DNA of 64,000 bases, taken from Congeria kusceri (lineage: Eukaryota; Mollusca; Bivalvia; Myida; Dreissenidae). The position numbers and the translations under genes were made by a program. This document shows, in pieces, positions 47,001 to 61,517 of the stretch (positions within the stretch are counted from its first letter, which is position 1; each line of letters starts with the position of its first letter). The notes beneath the pieces are model-generated. The model saw only the letters and a program-made list of their open reading frames with translations, was not told where the DNA came from and did not search any database. The stretch spans positions 23,641,851-23,705,850 of the forward strand of contig CM051029.1 in the NCBI GenBank assembly GCA_027627225.1, read 5' to 3'.

Positions 47001-48599
47001 GGATGTTACAGAACTGCTGTCGCCACATTTCAAGGCGCAGTGTCTGTGTCATTGCACGTAAATTGCTGCAATGTATACAGAAGGCGTGTATTTCTTAAAT
47101 TGTTCTACATGGTTCATAGCTCACTTACACAGGTGACCATCCTTTATTGTCAGATAGAGATTAAGTTTTAGTTATGAGAGCGCTATTAACAGAACGATGA
47201 ACGGTGAACTACATTTAATCCAGTTTCGGTTTCACATACATGTTGAATCTTCCGCAGCACGCTTGTTTTGTTCAATACTGTATTGGCTACATAGTGTACA
47301 TGTTTTCATGTATCTTTCATAATTATAGACATTAGTTAATACTTTCAAGAATACCTTTTCCAACAAAACTTAAAATAAAACTTTTGTTCAGAATTGACGG
47401 TTACATTCTTAAATCTACATATTGCAACAAAAAATCCTGTTATTCTGTTCAAAAAGCTAAATGTACTGTATTTACATCCTTATGAGACAGTTTGTTAAGT
47501 TTGATATATTTTGTTATCTATGCACCAAAAGTCGTTTCAAATGGGCTTCTTAAATGTTGCTTTTGTCATAACAAATATTATACTTTATATAACTATCTTT
47601 CTTCTTCGCGTATAGAAACGTCAACGGTCAGTTAGTTAGGTTAATTATAAAATGTCATTTAGTATAGTGCCCGGGGCCAGCGGGAGCTATTTCGTGTGGG
47701 TGCCCCCTCGAGCTTAGTTGTGTGTAACCGCATTTTGAGGAGGCGTTTCATCGATAATTACGATTTTTCTACGATTGTAATTTACGTATCGAGATTTACG
47801 TAGTTGTTAACGATTATACAATTACATAAATTCCGTTTTATCAGCGAAAGTTTTGCAAATGCACTGCATACATAAATATGCGACTACATACATTATGGTG
47901 ACTTCGGTCCGTTTAACGTTTTGGGGCTGACTGGTCGGTCACTATAATGCAAGGAGGCTCTCAGTGGTCTGTACTATTTCTTAAATAGTAAACACACTAT
48001 ATAACATAAAGAGACTTTTTAATCATTTGAAACCGAACGTTTAAATATACTTTAGGAACACGTTTACACGAGTTAGCGTTGTTGTTAAACGTCCGCGTAT
48101 AACATACACATGACATTGTACTGCACAATTTTGATTATGAAACAGCAACTATATATGTTTCCATCTGATTTAAGCATACCATAAATTAGTTTGTGTGCAA
48201 GCATTTCGCGCTTATTTATGAAAGGGTGTATTATTTACAATTTTGCTAAACTATGAGAACACAGACATATAAGCATTATATCTCACTTTCGCTTTTAGCA
48301 ACAATAATTAAGCGAATTGCTAAGTGAGTGTTATTTTTACAATGTCAAATCATAACAACAAACCCTTTTTTTTATAAAAAACAATGTCAAACTAATATTT
48401 TTGTTGGGAAACTAACATTGTAATGTTGATTTACCATTAAGCATTGTTAGAAACTTGTTACTACTACTAATTACTACTACGACTACTACTACTATTACTA
48501 CTACTACTACTACTCCTACTACCACTACTACTCCTACTACTACTACTACTACTACTAATACTGCTACTACTACTACTACTACTACTACTACTATTACTG

Positions 48600-48644
<45 letters not shown>

Positions 48645-48650
48645 TTACTG

Positions 48651-48731
<81 letters not shown>

Positions 48732-48732
48732 T

Positions 48733-48780
<48 letters not shown>

Positions 48781-51332
48781 TGCTACTACTACTGCTACTA
48801 CTACTACTATTACTACTACTGCTACTACTACTACTGCTACTACTACTGCTACTTCTACTGCTACTGCTACTACTGCTATCTCAAACGTTATTTAGATTGA
48901 ATATTGTACTTCTGTAAATAGTTGTACAACAACAACAATATGACCACTAAATACTCATACACCATTGACACTATATTTCGTTCTGTTAAAAGATAATCAT
49001 TTCAATGCTTATAAACATGCATTGCATAACAATTTTAAACGTGTATTTTATAAGGCAATTTATTGGTTTGTTCTAACAATATTAAAGGTTTAGGTTTATT
49101 TCCAAATACATCGGGGCAGTAAAGCCCATGAGTACACTCATTTTTGATCAATACATAAGATGTTTTACACACATCAGATTTATGAATGTCAAGGTCATAA
49201 CAAATCATAATATATGATTACACAACGTTATGAAGTACAATGTATTCACAAGTATAATATATTTTTCGCTTTTAAAATACAGAAAAGTTTCAACAATGAA
49301 AATGTTATACAAATCGATTATATATCATTTGAATGTTTTAAAATATATTTGTATATAGAAGTGTACTTAGTAAAGTATGCTAGGTAAGCATATTAGGTAA
49401 GCATGTGAGAGGTATGTACTATAATACTATAATACAGCTAAATTTATTCGTAGTATGTATGATATGTATTTCTCAAGTTGAAAGCTTTTTTAACAAAAAT
49501 TGCCAGATTTCTATTTATCTTACTATTATATTTAAACCTTGTATAAATGTTACTTGTTTATTTGTTATGTTATCAAAGTTTGAAATATGAAACTTCCATT
49601 ACAATGAGTCGCACTTTGCACGAACAGGAAATAACGTGTTTAAAATGATCAGGGTCAATTAAATGCATTATATATCATATTGACAACGCATATCGACAAG
49701 TATGAATACAAATTTTGAAATTCATTTTACGATACACACAAAGTAGACAGACAAACCTTGGTTCATTTACAACAAAGTGCAATTGAATTGTGAAGTACAA
49801 TCGGATATCTCGTGTTCAGACCCCAGGCGTTTCTAACTGTTGACAAAGTGATCAATGTAATGGGAACAATACGGTAGTTGGTCGCATTAATATCAAACGA
49901 ATACTAAAAAAGCTACTGCTGTAATGTATTTTCGACATATAATTTTGCGTTAATGACTTAACTGAATAACATGGATGTACGGTACGTGTCATAGATTCAA
50001 ATTCTTTTGTTGGAAAACATGCCGCGTGTTACTGAAAACGAACATAGCAAACGATACATTGAGAACAATGACACTATCTCCACTTCATAAATATGCATGA
50101 TTCGCCTCAATAATTCAAACAATACTGACGGGGTATACAACGTTTTGAAATCAACTAGAAAGAAAACGTCATTTGAGAAACAAGGTCTGCCTAAACGCGC
50201 CGTACTAAGGAAATAATAATAATAACTTTAAAACAAAAATAGTGTTTGAAAATCATAATTATGTTTTTTGAACATGTCATAAATAAACAGTTTCCGCCAT
50301 TGTCAATGCGATTTATGTGTTCTCAAGAATGTTGAAAAAGGGCAAAGATTATAAAAAACATTTTGAAGAATGAATCATTTAAAAGTACCTAATATTGTCA
50401 ACATGCCAAGCTTTCAGTCCCACAGCTAATATTTAATTTCATGTCGTTGTTACATAAAAAGAGTCAGTCGTCACATGCTATTGATGGTTATCAAATAACT
50501 TTTTGTGTAGTATTGTGCACGCAACTAGTTTTTCTTACCAGTATTAACTTCCTTTCCGTGTGCAAAGGCGCAACTCACATTTACCACCAAGGCTAGTTAC
50601 TTGCAGTGTGTCAAGCATTTACTATGGTAAAGCTTTGATTCAATTGATTGTATAACAGATATTGCAAGTACAATAAAGTGTTAATTTATAATACAAATAC
50701 TGTTATTTTACAAACATGAAATTGCTTGGAATTGAAACAAAGACGATGTCATAACCTACCCAAGACAGGCAACTCATAGATTTTAAGCATGCCCTTTTAA
50801 ACCACAAATTACCGTCGAACAGATCTCTAACATGATGATTTCTATAAGAATAGTTATATTGAGCATTTCTATTGAATTGAATAATCACTTACTAACATAT
50901 GTCATGTATTGCAAGTACTCTTCCGAATGACGTCATCAACATTTGTGCATTTGGAAGTTCCGTTGAAATTGTTATTTATTCGTGTTGGTTGATATTTGAT
51001 TGCGTATGTTTTATCCATTTATATTGTTCATGGCACTTTACGAAATAAAACCTGAGGGAATGTTAACATTTTTGTCGATCTGATGCGGAACGTTTTTTTA
51101 GCGCAACGACGTAGTATTTCGGCTGTCAAAAGCATGTGATAAAACATATGTTATATAATACAACGAAGTATTAAACTCGTCCAGGACAGTTGGTAATAAG
51201 TACGCCTAAGGCTCGCTTACCAACACATTTCCTGACTTCGTTCAATAAAAACTTACATTAAATGACAACTCATGCCAGATCTTATACATGTTGTACATCC
51301 AGGTAACAGAGTACGCAGGTCACATGAAAAGC
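47001..51332. other. Spacer, copy B
   Basis: AT-rich noncoding DNA with the ACT array at 48,459-48,876. No Ig or FN3 exon seen. Almost base-for-base identical to copy A 20,800-25,130. Confidence 0.5.
48459..48876. repeat. Second ACT trinucleotide array, copy B
   Basis: About 139 mostly ACT triplets with GCT, ATT, CCT and TCT interruptions. It differs from the copy A array by a single triplet. The poly-Thr frame is not regarded as a gene. Confidence 0.95.
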
Positions 51333-52927
51333 AAGGGACAAAGCAAGTTTCATGTTGATTGTGCAACAAACGTGGCCTCCAAAGTGTTCACAAGCTTTTT
51401 CTTCAATTTGCCCTAGTGACCTAATTTTTGTTACACTTCCTGACCACGTTTCAAACTCATCCGAGATATTATCAGACCAAATGTTCTTAGCAAGTTTCAT
51501 GTTGTTTGGGCACAAAATGTGGCCTACAGAGTGTTCAAAACTTTTTTTCAATTTCCCCATAATGACCTAGTTTTTGACACCACATGACCCAGTTTCGAAC
51601 TCATCTAAGATATTATTAGAACAAATGTTTTGGGTAATTTCATGAAGATCCAAGGACAGCCATGTAAAGAAAACTTCCCTGCCCCCCTGGCGGCTGATTT
51701 GAAGGAATTAGGTAGAGTGTCTCCCAAGGACCTTTTCTGTGAAATTAATAAGAAATCCAGCTAGCGATTTCCAACAAGATTTTAAAATTTTTCTATATAA
51801 CCGTATAAGAAAAATTGCCCGCCCTCTGGCGTTCTTGCTTTTCATTGATTTAAAAAAAATATGGTTGATGGTCGGCCCAGGAACATTTCTTTGAAAGTAT
51901 TTCGAAATTCAGCAACTGGTTACAGACAAGAAGATTTTTAAAAGTTTCAATATAGCCATATTAGGAAAACTGCCCAGCTCCCTCGTGGCCATGTCTTTTA
52001 CAGAGCGGAACCATTTTCAAAGTCCACCGAGATATCATAAGAAGAAATGTTCTGAGAAAGTTTCATGATGATCGGGCAAAAAATGTGGCCTCCAGAGCCA
52101 GAGTGTTCAAAAGCCTATTCTTCAATTGGACATAGCAAACTATTTTTTGACACCACATGACCCAGTTTCTAACTCCTCTGATATATTATTGGAGCAAATG
52201 TTCTGGGCAAGTTATATGAATATTGGGCAATACATGTGGTCTTTAGAGAGTTCACAATGTACATTTTGACGACAAACGACGCAAGACAGAGCAGACATGT
52301 TTTTAATTAATCAAAATGATTTGAAGGAAGATGGTATAATGTCACAGAAGGACAATGTCACTTATATTAATTTAAAATCCAGAGAGCTGTTTCGGACAAG
52401 ATTTTCAAAGTTTTCTATATAGCCATATACGAAAAATTGCCCTGCTCCCTAGCGTCCATGTTTTGTAATGAATTAAAAAGATCTGACGAAATTTGGTAGA
52501 TGGTGTTTCAAGGACCATTTCTTTGAAATTATTTCGAAATCAAGCCAATGGTTACAGTTTTCAATGTAACTTTATAAACAAAACTGCCACGCCCCCTGGT
52601 GGCCATGTTGTTTAACGAAGCGGATTCATTTTCTAGATATCATAAGAACAAATGCATGCTGATTAGGCAAATAATGTGGCCGCTATGTTGTTCACAAGCT
52701 TTTTCTTCAATTTGACCTACTGACATAGTTTCTGACACCACATGAATCACTTTCGAACTCGTCCGATATATTATTGGAAAAATGTTCTGGGCAAGTTTCA
52801 TGAAGATTGGAAATAAATGTGGTCTATAGAGTGTTCACAAGGGATCTTGTTGACGACGAACGACGGACGACGGACGAAAATCGATAACACAAGCTCACCA
52901 TGTGCACGTTTTGCTCAAGTGAGCTAA
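51333..52927. repeat. Long bivalve-type interspersed repeat, copy B (left end deleted)
   Basis: Repeated motifs 'gacctagtttttgacaccac', 'cccagtttcgaactc', 'gggcaagtttcatgaagat', 'aatgtggcct..agagtgttc' and the typical end 'gacggacgacggacgaaaat..agctcacc..caagtgagct'. The gagggccgtaaggtcatatg-type left end present in copy A is missing. No transposase. Confidence 0.75.
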
Positions 52928-54562
52928 AAACAACAAATTACCAAAATGAAAGATTTACATAATTATATTTTGCATTAAGGTAAGATTGGTCTAGCGATGT
53001 CTGGTATTAAATTTGCTTATTTTGCAGAATTAAGCTTGTTAAAGTTTACATGCGTTCGTGTATTGAGTTTCAAAGCTGAACTATGTTTATAAGTTTCAGA
53101 ACTAATATCCATTAATATAACATAAATGTAGATATGAAGTTATTTGTGTTTTGATTGACAATGTTCTTGGTAATTCACAATGTTAGGACTTAATTCTTTG
53201 ACGGAGATGTAAAAAAAATCTTTAGACATGGTGATCGTCGGTGATTGCAACGTCATATTCACATCCGTACGTTTATACACAATTTAGCTTTTCTTGCGAT
53301 TGTCTTGGGTTGCGCGGGTGTACGTGAAGGCATATTTTAAGGAAAATAAAATATACAATAAAAACGGCGTATGATAATTCAATTCATAAACACACTAACA
53401 TTTAATGTCCTTATTGTATTGTAAACTTGAGGTATTTTTACAACACCCATGATAAAACTGAAATATTAGAAACTTTATTCAAACTATATAACTACCTTCT
53501 TCCAATTATTACTTCTAATTTCACAAGCAATCGTAATGAATCAATCGTTTAAGTGAAAATCGGTATTAATATTTAAATAATTGATAATATATGATGAAAT
53601 CTTTCTGAGCATTATAATTATATAAAAATATATGCAAATACAGCTGTATCAGCAGGAGAGAATCGTTTATAACGGGCAATAGTCCTTTAGTTAGGGCAAG
53701 TGACCAATTACCAATACAACACTATACAAACAGAACGAAACAATCACAAAACAACAACAACAAGCACAACAACTATGATTAAAACTGGGGGCATCGGGGG
53801 TTTAAACCAACTAAAAGGATGCCAAACATCTCACATGAACCAAAATTAATACAAAATACACTTAAATGTGAACAAAATTAACCCCGTAGCATTGCTATTC
53901 AAATTAAATAGTTCAGACTCATACTAAACTATGCAATATTTTATAATAATGTTTTTTTTTCTATAATATGCATGATAATTATATGTTTATATACGTTTTG
54001 AATTTAATTTGTATAATGCTTTACCGTTGTATCATTATTACAAAAAATATTGGTAATTGAAGTAAAACAATTAAGTTTTAAATGATGAACAATCCTTTTC
54101 ACTTTAATTGTACTCGTTTTGCCATGATCATGTTTAAATACACATATAACTGCAACCGTTTGTTGACTGAACAATAGGGGAAGCGTAAAAGAAGCATTTT
54201 CTCACCGTCGAAGGCACATCTTCTTTGGTATATATTTAATGGCTGGTGTCATGTATGACCTATTAATTTTGGGGCACTTGCTTCAAATTTTCAATTTAGA
54301 CATTTATGTTAATTTATAAAAATATGCGGAAAAGTCCGTTTTGAAATAAAATTAGAAAAGCATAATAACTAAATGCATTTCTTTAAGCTCGAAATAATCA
54401 CAGGGGTGTTGTTTGTAAATATCATGTAAATACCGAATGCAGACTGTCAACCTCTTGTTCATAAGGCAGACAGAATATGTCTGAACTATGCCGTCATATA
54501 CTTATTTACGCACGATTGAACTTGGATTCTGGTAAAACAAATTCATAAAAAGGTGCAGTCTG

Positions 54563-54982
54563 TTAAAGGGACCTGTTCACAAATGGGAAATTTTCACAAT
54601 TTTCAATTTGTTTACAAAAATAAAAATACATTATATATTAAACAAGCAAAATAACACTACTGACAAATAAATATATAAGAAAAACATTGTCTGTTATGAA
54701 AAATCATCAAATGATCGGTATTTGGAAAACACGCGTATCACTTACACAGCGTTTTTGCACTTCACCACCATGATTGTCAGTCAGAATGGCCGATAGGTTA
54801 GCTCGACAGATTTTTGATTCCGGCGTACGTGGTTGGAGTCCTGGCAAAGACAAATTTTTTATTATATTTTTCTTTATGTAATATTTGTTTTAGTTAGTCT
54901 AACTGCTTTAGTTGTTTTTGCAGCTAAGACATTAAATTTCATTCTTCAAATCTACGAAAATTTGTCAACAAGTCCCTTTTAA
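54563..54982. mobile_element. MITE-like element with an internal tRNA-like module
   Basis: Imperfect terminal inverted repeats TTAAAGGGACCTGTTCACAA / rc of TTGTCAACAAGTCCCTTTTAA. A tRNA-like block lies at about 54,787-54,846 (GATAGGTTAGCTCGAC as A box, GGTTGGAGTCC as B box). No open reading frame. TTAA at both ends may be the target site. Confidence 0.6.
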
Positions 54983-55159
54983 CGCTGCAGTTTTCTTATA
55001 AGGTTATATTGAAACTTTGAAAATCTTCTTTCAGAAACAACTGGCTGGATTTTGAAAATGATTTCCCAGAAATGTTCATTGTATGACCTTCCATCAAATT
55101 CTTTAAAATATACCCGAACAAAGTACACATACCTATACTCAGATAACGCATTTCTATGC

Positions 55160-55330
55160 TATTTCTATAATTAGTTATGTAAACAAGCCAAATGTTCAGT
55201 CACACACGTAATGCTTTTTGAAATATTGGTTTCATGTCATTGCTTGTCGGATTATATTGATTGCTATCAAATAACTCATTGCGTAGTAACGTGCAGAGCT
55301 GCACATAACTAGTTTTTTTCGGCGTAGCTG
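55160..55330. repeat. Segment similar to 24,190-24,350 and 50,400-50,560
   Basis: Diverged match around 'tatcaaataact..ttg.gtagta..gtgca' and 'aactagttttt'. Shared noncoding sequence or an old repeat; function unknown. Confidence 0.4.
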
Positions 55331-57005
55331 TCTAAGATCACTTTTGACCCAGATTTTCTTGCGATAATTATGCAGCGGGAAAATTGAATGCCGATAGAAT
55401 TGGGCAAATTTTCTAATTCTAGGGAATGCAAACTTCAAATAATGGTTTAACGTATACCAATAACTGTTGCATACTTTTGGGGATTGAAAATTTACGTTAT
55501 TGTTTACATAAGCGGTTAAAATGAAGTTATAAACATATCTTCAACATATACTCTAGAACTGAGACTAATTATGAAGTATTTTCTCATTGTTTGCCATAAA
55601 CAGAATGATATATTCATTCACGTAAAGAAATAACTATTTTGTTTAGCCTACATTTATATAAGCGGTACGCTCTATAAATAGCAATTGTGCAATGTTCCCA
55701 TTCATAAATCTCATTCACAGTGTTGCCGTTCCATGTAGCCCATTGATTCTAGCGAGTTCATCACATTCCCCAAACAGTAGTATCATTCTAAAAATAGCGT
55801 GCGTAGCTAGCAACCGTTGTATAGCTGTGTTAATATACTCGTACATGCATCAATAATAGCGTTCAGAGAATCATAAACCTAAACATGTCAATACATAGGG
55901 AATTTATATTTATAAACTTACTGTTAATTTGAATTAAAATTGTGGTTACAATTTATGAACGATTATTTATAATTGCATCGTTCTATCAACTTCTCCAGTA
56001 GATGTTATTTAATCTATAAAAAGATGCGACATTTTCTATAGATAAAATGTTATGAAAGAAGATTCGGAATACGTTGAATTGTTATTCGCGTAGCATGAAT
56101 ACACAATTTGCAATACTAATTATACACAGGAACCCATGATATATCATATTCCTACTGATATAATTTAAAATCGTCATTGTCTAATGAATTTTTATGGTTG
56201 CGTTATCAAAAATAAAGTCTTAACATTTCAAAAATCTCTGAATGTTCCCTTACTATTGCTTTTATTGGGATACACAGTATAAATTCTTATTTGACCTTAA
56301 ATCGTGATTATATTAGATAACTAACATGAATGGTATATTACCGGTACTATAAATAACTATGTAGACTCGTCTGATACATAATAATTTTAATTCATTCCCG
56401 AAATTGTTTTCTTACATTTTTAATTTGTTAAATTGGCTAGACAAATTCAGATAACAACTATGTTAGCCTAAATTATTTTGGTTATTCATATATCACTGGT
56501 GGAAACATGGGGCTGTATGATTGATTTATTCACAGCATAGATATTAATTATTATTTTATTTAATTTTAAAATTAATACATTTATCACAAATTAAGAAGGT
56601 TTCTTATAGTGTCCGAAAAATCTGGGGTCCAATAAGTCTAATATTGGTGGGGACCAAACAATCTGCTGTCTGAGAAGTCACGTAACCGATCATCTTGGCC
56701 GTCTGTTTAGGTAATATTTAAATGACATCTCAATATTAATTTCAACGCCGATTGTCTTTTTTAAAGGCATTTCTTGTCAAACCTGTGTTAACTTTCTATC
56801 AGTGAAAAATCTGGCGCAACGCCCATTAACCACAATGGTTGAAATATGTTTTCAGTTTGTCAAGTATTTGTCTGTAGTCAAGATTGAACTCTGTACATTT
56901 AAAACTTCCTTTGAAAATAAATGCAGGAAGTAAATTCATGTTATAATGGATATAAAGGTTACTTTACAAACATGAATATACTTGGACAGTAGTAGTAAGA
57001 AATAA

Positions 57006-57073
57006 TGGCTCAGGCGGTAAAAGCGCAGCGTGTTATATTTGAACCAACGGTCATGAGTTCGAGTACTGCTGGT
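57006..57073 (+). repeat. tRNA-like module
   Basis: A box GGCTCAGGCGGTAAAAGC and B box GAGTTCGAGTAC at tRNA-like spacing. The acceptor stem does not close, so a SINE head or tRNA relic rather than a tRNA gene. Confidence 0.4.
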
Positions 57074-58208
57074 AAAACTTGTTTTCAAATTTATAAAGAT
57101 AGAAAATACTAGTATATTTGATGACTCTGAGACGGCCACAGGAAGTAAAAGGGATGCTGATGAAAATGAAACCGTCACAGCAAGTGAAGGGCATGCTTGT
57201 GTTTAATTGTGTAATTGCAATTATCGTCATGTAATTAAAATTAAATTTTAGAACCAGATTAGAATCGGTTCGCCGTCACCAAAATCTCATTTGCTTATAG
57301 TTGTCTGATTATGTTAATATGAATACTATGTTTCAAATGAATGGCAAATTTAACTGACACTAAAAATAGCAATTTCCTTGATACCCTATCAAATGGACTG
57401 TGCTGATCCTTGGTGTCTTAGAGGTCGCTGTCGGACTATACATGTTCATGTGCTTATTGTTTTACAATTTTTGTGTCAGCGCATGGCAGCCTCTTTAAGA
57501 AATCTTTTAATTGATGGGTAGTTAGCATTTTCAAATTTTGTGCTACTGATGTTAATAAAAAAGAATTTGTGTGTTTCTGAGTTTTTTAAGTACAATTTTT
57601 CATTTTTTGGTTAGGCTATTTGTTTAGAACTATAAATCCTCGCACAACTAAATGTGATCAAATACAAAACGTTGAAAATAGCGCATGATAATTTAAATAC
57701 ATTTCTCATTAGGCCCCCAAAAAGTTGTTAGTTTCCGTTAACGTCTTGGAAAAAGATATGGCAGGTAGGTAGGCATAACTTTTTTTTCGTTAACTTTTTT
57801 TTCCTTCTAGACCCAACAAGCACAGATCTACATCCGCTTTAACAACATTTTTAGTAATTTGTTATAACTTAATTTTTATAACTTATTAAAACTAATAATA
57901 AAACAAAGACACACTTGATATATAATAGGCAGTTTATGTAAAACAATTTGAAAACCAAAGCCAAACTTTCCAAGTTCACAATTTTCACTTTTGACATAAG
58001 TTCCGATTTTCTATTCCTATGCAAGCGCATTTTTTTTTCGCAATTGAAACGCACAGTCACAATGTACAAATTAGTAGTTCTTTTGTAGTGTAATTTCAAC
58101 ACTTGCACCAGGGAAGCCACAATGGCTACAAACATCCTTCCTTGAAGTTCAATTAAATTTGCAGGTTTAAAAACATGTTTCTATAGGGTTTTCATAATTT
58201 TTGCAGGC

Positions 58209-58465
58209 GGTTCCGTGGTTTAGTGGTAACGCACTGGCTTCACAATCCAGGGGTCGCAGGTTCGATCTCCCACCACACCCTTACCTACTAACTCGTTTTC
58301 GCATGAGACGTTAAACTGAGGTAAGTGTACTAGGTATTTCACACGAGGCACTAAAAGATCAAGGGACGTCTTCTGTATCTGTACTATCCCCCGTAACCAA
58401 ACTAACAAGTCTACTGGGGGCGATAACCATATGGAAGAAAATCACCGTGCACTCATTAAAAATAT
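58209..58465 (+). mobile_element. tRNA-derived SINE
   Basis: The tRNA-like head has A box TGGTTTAGTGG (58,216-58,226), an anticodon loop TTCACAA with CAC (Val-like), and B box GGTTCGATCTC (58,259-58,269). A non-tRNA body with 'gagacgttaaactgaggt' follows, a motif I recall from metazoan SINEs. Ends near an A-rich stretch; a target-site duplication is not obvious. Confidence 0.7.
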
Positions 58466-61445
58466 ACTACATACACACGTTTTCACAATTGGTTCCTGTT
58501 CACAATACATCTTGGAGAAAAGTACACAGGTTCTGCATCAATAGACGTTTTTGTGCCATTTATTATTTATAAGCACCTGCACACATTTAAACTTAATTAA
58601 GACATAGACGCTTGTTATTATTGTTAAATGTGCGCCAAAATGATCAATTACTGTCAGTATTTAGGAGGAAATCTCCGATTAACTTTGCAAAATGTGAATT
58701 GCTTACTAGAGCAAACCATGGCAAAGTTGTAACAAAGGGTCGGGGGTCGTGTTAGTGAAAAAACACAACTTTTGTAACGCGTTATTAATCTACATTAATA
58801 CAAATATCTTTAATATTTAGTGTTTTAACGTAACTGAATATGTATACAATCTAAAATACACTCTAAACTAAGCTGTTCCTAATAATGCCGCAGCCAAAAC
58901 TATTCAAAACTGGTTAGTTTATTTTCTTAATATGCAAGTACATTGCGTTGCATTTTAAATACGTTTGTCGTGTGAGTTTCGCAAATAGCACGATGTCACT
59001 TTAACCTGCTTTTCAGGTGGCTTGTCAGTACTAACACGAACAGATAAAAATATCTAACCCGGTCATGCGGTCATTGCTCCTGAATGAATTTAGGTTGCAC
59101 AACACACAGACTGCAAAAAAATTACATTATAATGACTTTTTTTGTCAAAATAGACAGCGCGTGTTTCTGCTCAGTTCAAGACTTGGTTTGTATTTCTATT
59201 TCTATACATGTACACCCATTTCTGACTTACAGTGTATGCGCCTTTGACATTTTAAGTTTAAAAAAAATAAATATTGTACGGTGAATTATAACATACACGG
59301 TTTGTAATCGATGCGTGCGCATTTCAAAGTTGTCATACTGCGAGGAACGACAAATAATTGTGCTTCATTAATTATCAGGAAATAGAGGACATGTATGTGA
59401 TAGTTTTTAAGCGCAAATGACGAATACTTTTCTAACTTGTAATATAAACATTGAAGCATACTGTAATCTTGCAGCTGTTTTTGCTTGTAAACGTGACAAA
59501 TATATATTAGGTGTTTATACCTCAAAGCTTCCAATTTAAGATCAATGTGTCTCGTTTTCAAAACAAAAACAGCGATACAAAATATCGCACTTGTAACTGC
59601 GATCACAGAACAGGGGATAGAGGGGATATGCTTAGGTACCTAGCACTCCACACTATAACATACCTGGCTCATGTTTTAGTATTTGATAAAAAAAATCATA
59701 ATTAATCGATACTTCGCAGTTAACATGTATTTCAACTTTGGAATCGCCGTGTGTAAACTTTGGAATGTGCGCGCATCGATTACTACCCTTGACATACTTG
59801 TGGCAGAAGTCTGCGAGTTAACGTGTGATTGTTAACAGATTTCATCGTTAACCTTTCGCTCTTGTTTCCTTAAGCAGACATTCAACGTGAATGAGACGGA
59901 TGTGTCAGTTACTGTATCCACTGTATATACTGTATCATAACAGAAAAGGTACATTCCTATCCTTGAGCGATGTTTTAATTTTGATTTAACACATAGTCAA
60001 AAAACTGTCACTTGTATCTTACGCCTATGCCGACAAAAACTAACAGAATAAACGCATACCGGGGATAGAATTCCCGAAAATTACTATAAATATAATAAGA
60101 TATAATATAGAAGAATGCTGGACAGGACCTTGTGTACATCTCACAGTGAACGTTCGTATCTTTCGAGGCCAAACTCTGTCAATTCCCATAGTTCTGCGCA
60201 TCAAGCTGACCTTATTAGTGCATTCAAATTATATGTTAAATAATGTAAAACAAAAGTAAATATATGGTATTAAACAAACGGCTACTCATGGAAACAAACT
60301 TCTATTTGTTTTCTTGTTTATTTTTGTTAATTAAAATGAAAATCCAAATAAATTCTGAAAGCATCATGTTCGTCTTTGTCTTACATGTACTCTTTTTTAC
60401 TTGTTATGACCTGTAAACATGCTTGCAGCAAACAACATTTTAAAACACAGTGACAAAAGCAGAATAATTGAATGAGCGAAATTAAATTGATTAACTTCAC
60501 TACAAAACCAAAGTAAAACGTAAATATTTATCTCGACAATTGCACTGTATATGGTGGATACGTCATAATGTTGAACGCCCCACTAAATGTTTTAGTGATG
60601 TGTTACTATTTTCGGTGAATAAATGACAGCATATTGCGAAACTAAAAACACAATTTTTTCATTGATGAGTTGTTTTTAACCACATACAATAATTGCCTTC
60701 TACGTAAATTGATGAGTCTATCGAGAGATAAATCACGGATGTAGGCTACACTAGGGACTTAAAACGACACATTTATAACATAATTTATAACATGCATTAG
60801 ATCTTGGTCGCAAGCGCTTTGTAAGAATCCTCATATAATCGTTGAGTTATCTTATTTGATATTTGTCGTTTAATGTTTGTAATACATGCGTTTGTTTTTA
60901 TTTTTAAAAAGTCAAAAAATCGAAATTGTATTTATTCTTCAAGCGATGACACATGTTTGATCTTGTCGTAGTCAAAATAAGGAAACGCGTATATAATGCT
61001 GCATGGCAAAAATATTTTTGCAGAAGTTAATGTTGCTGGCTATTATATTTTAAGTTTAACAATAATAAATAAATGAATCATACTTGTTATCCCCGAAGAC
61101 ATTTCAAATGCAATTTTACAGAGACAGGTATTTCCGGTTCCACAGTATTCTATGCAACAAATACAGTGAAAAAATACAATATAATTACGACTGATAAACC
61201 GGCAAGAATTCAAACCAAAACATAACTATCAAAGTGTGTATGACGTCATCAGATTATGTGTACCACTGCTATGGGAAACATTCTGTACATTCATCGCAAA
61301 ACTATCGGAAATATGCGTCAAAAACATGTTTTTACTATTAAAATTGTGTTTTGGTAAACAATTTTATTAAAAACGCAATGACTTTTTATGCATTTCAAAT
61401 AAATGTACTTATTTCTTAAACTAAAAGTATTTTTTCTCCCCTTTC

Positions 61446-61517
61446 GGCTGCATCGGAAAGACACGTGCTTCTCAAGTAATACACCATGTGTTCGTTATCT
61501 GTGGGTTCGAGAACAGG
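61446..61517 (+). repeat. tRNA-like module
   Basis: A B-box-like GGGTTCGAGAAC (about 61,502-61,513) follows an A-box-like GGCTGCATCGGAAAGAC. The stems do not fold cleanly. Possible SINE head. Confidence 0.3.

Noticed and set aside
58209..58280. Functional tRNA-Val(CAC) gene
   Set aside because: A and B boxes are good, but the acceptor stem and the last anticodon-stem pair do not close and a SINE body follows.
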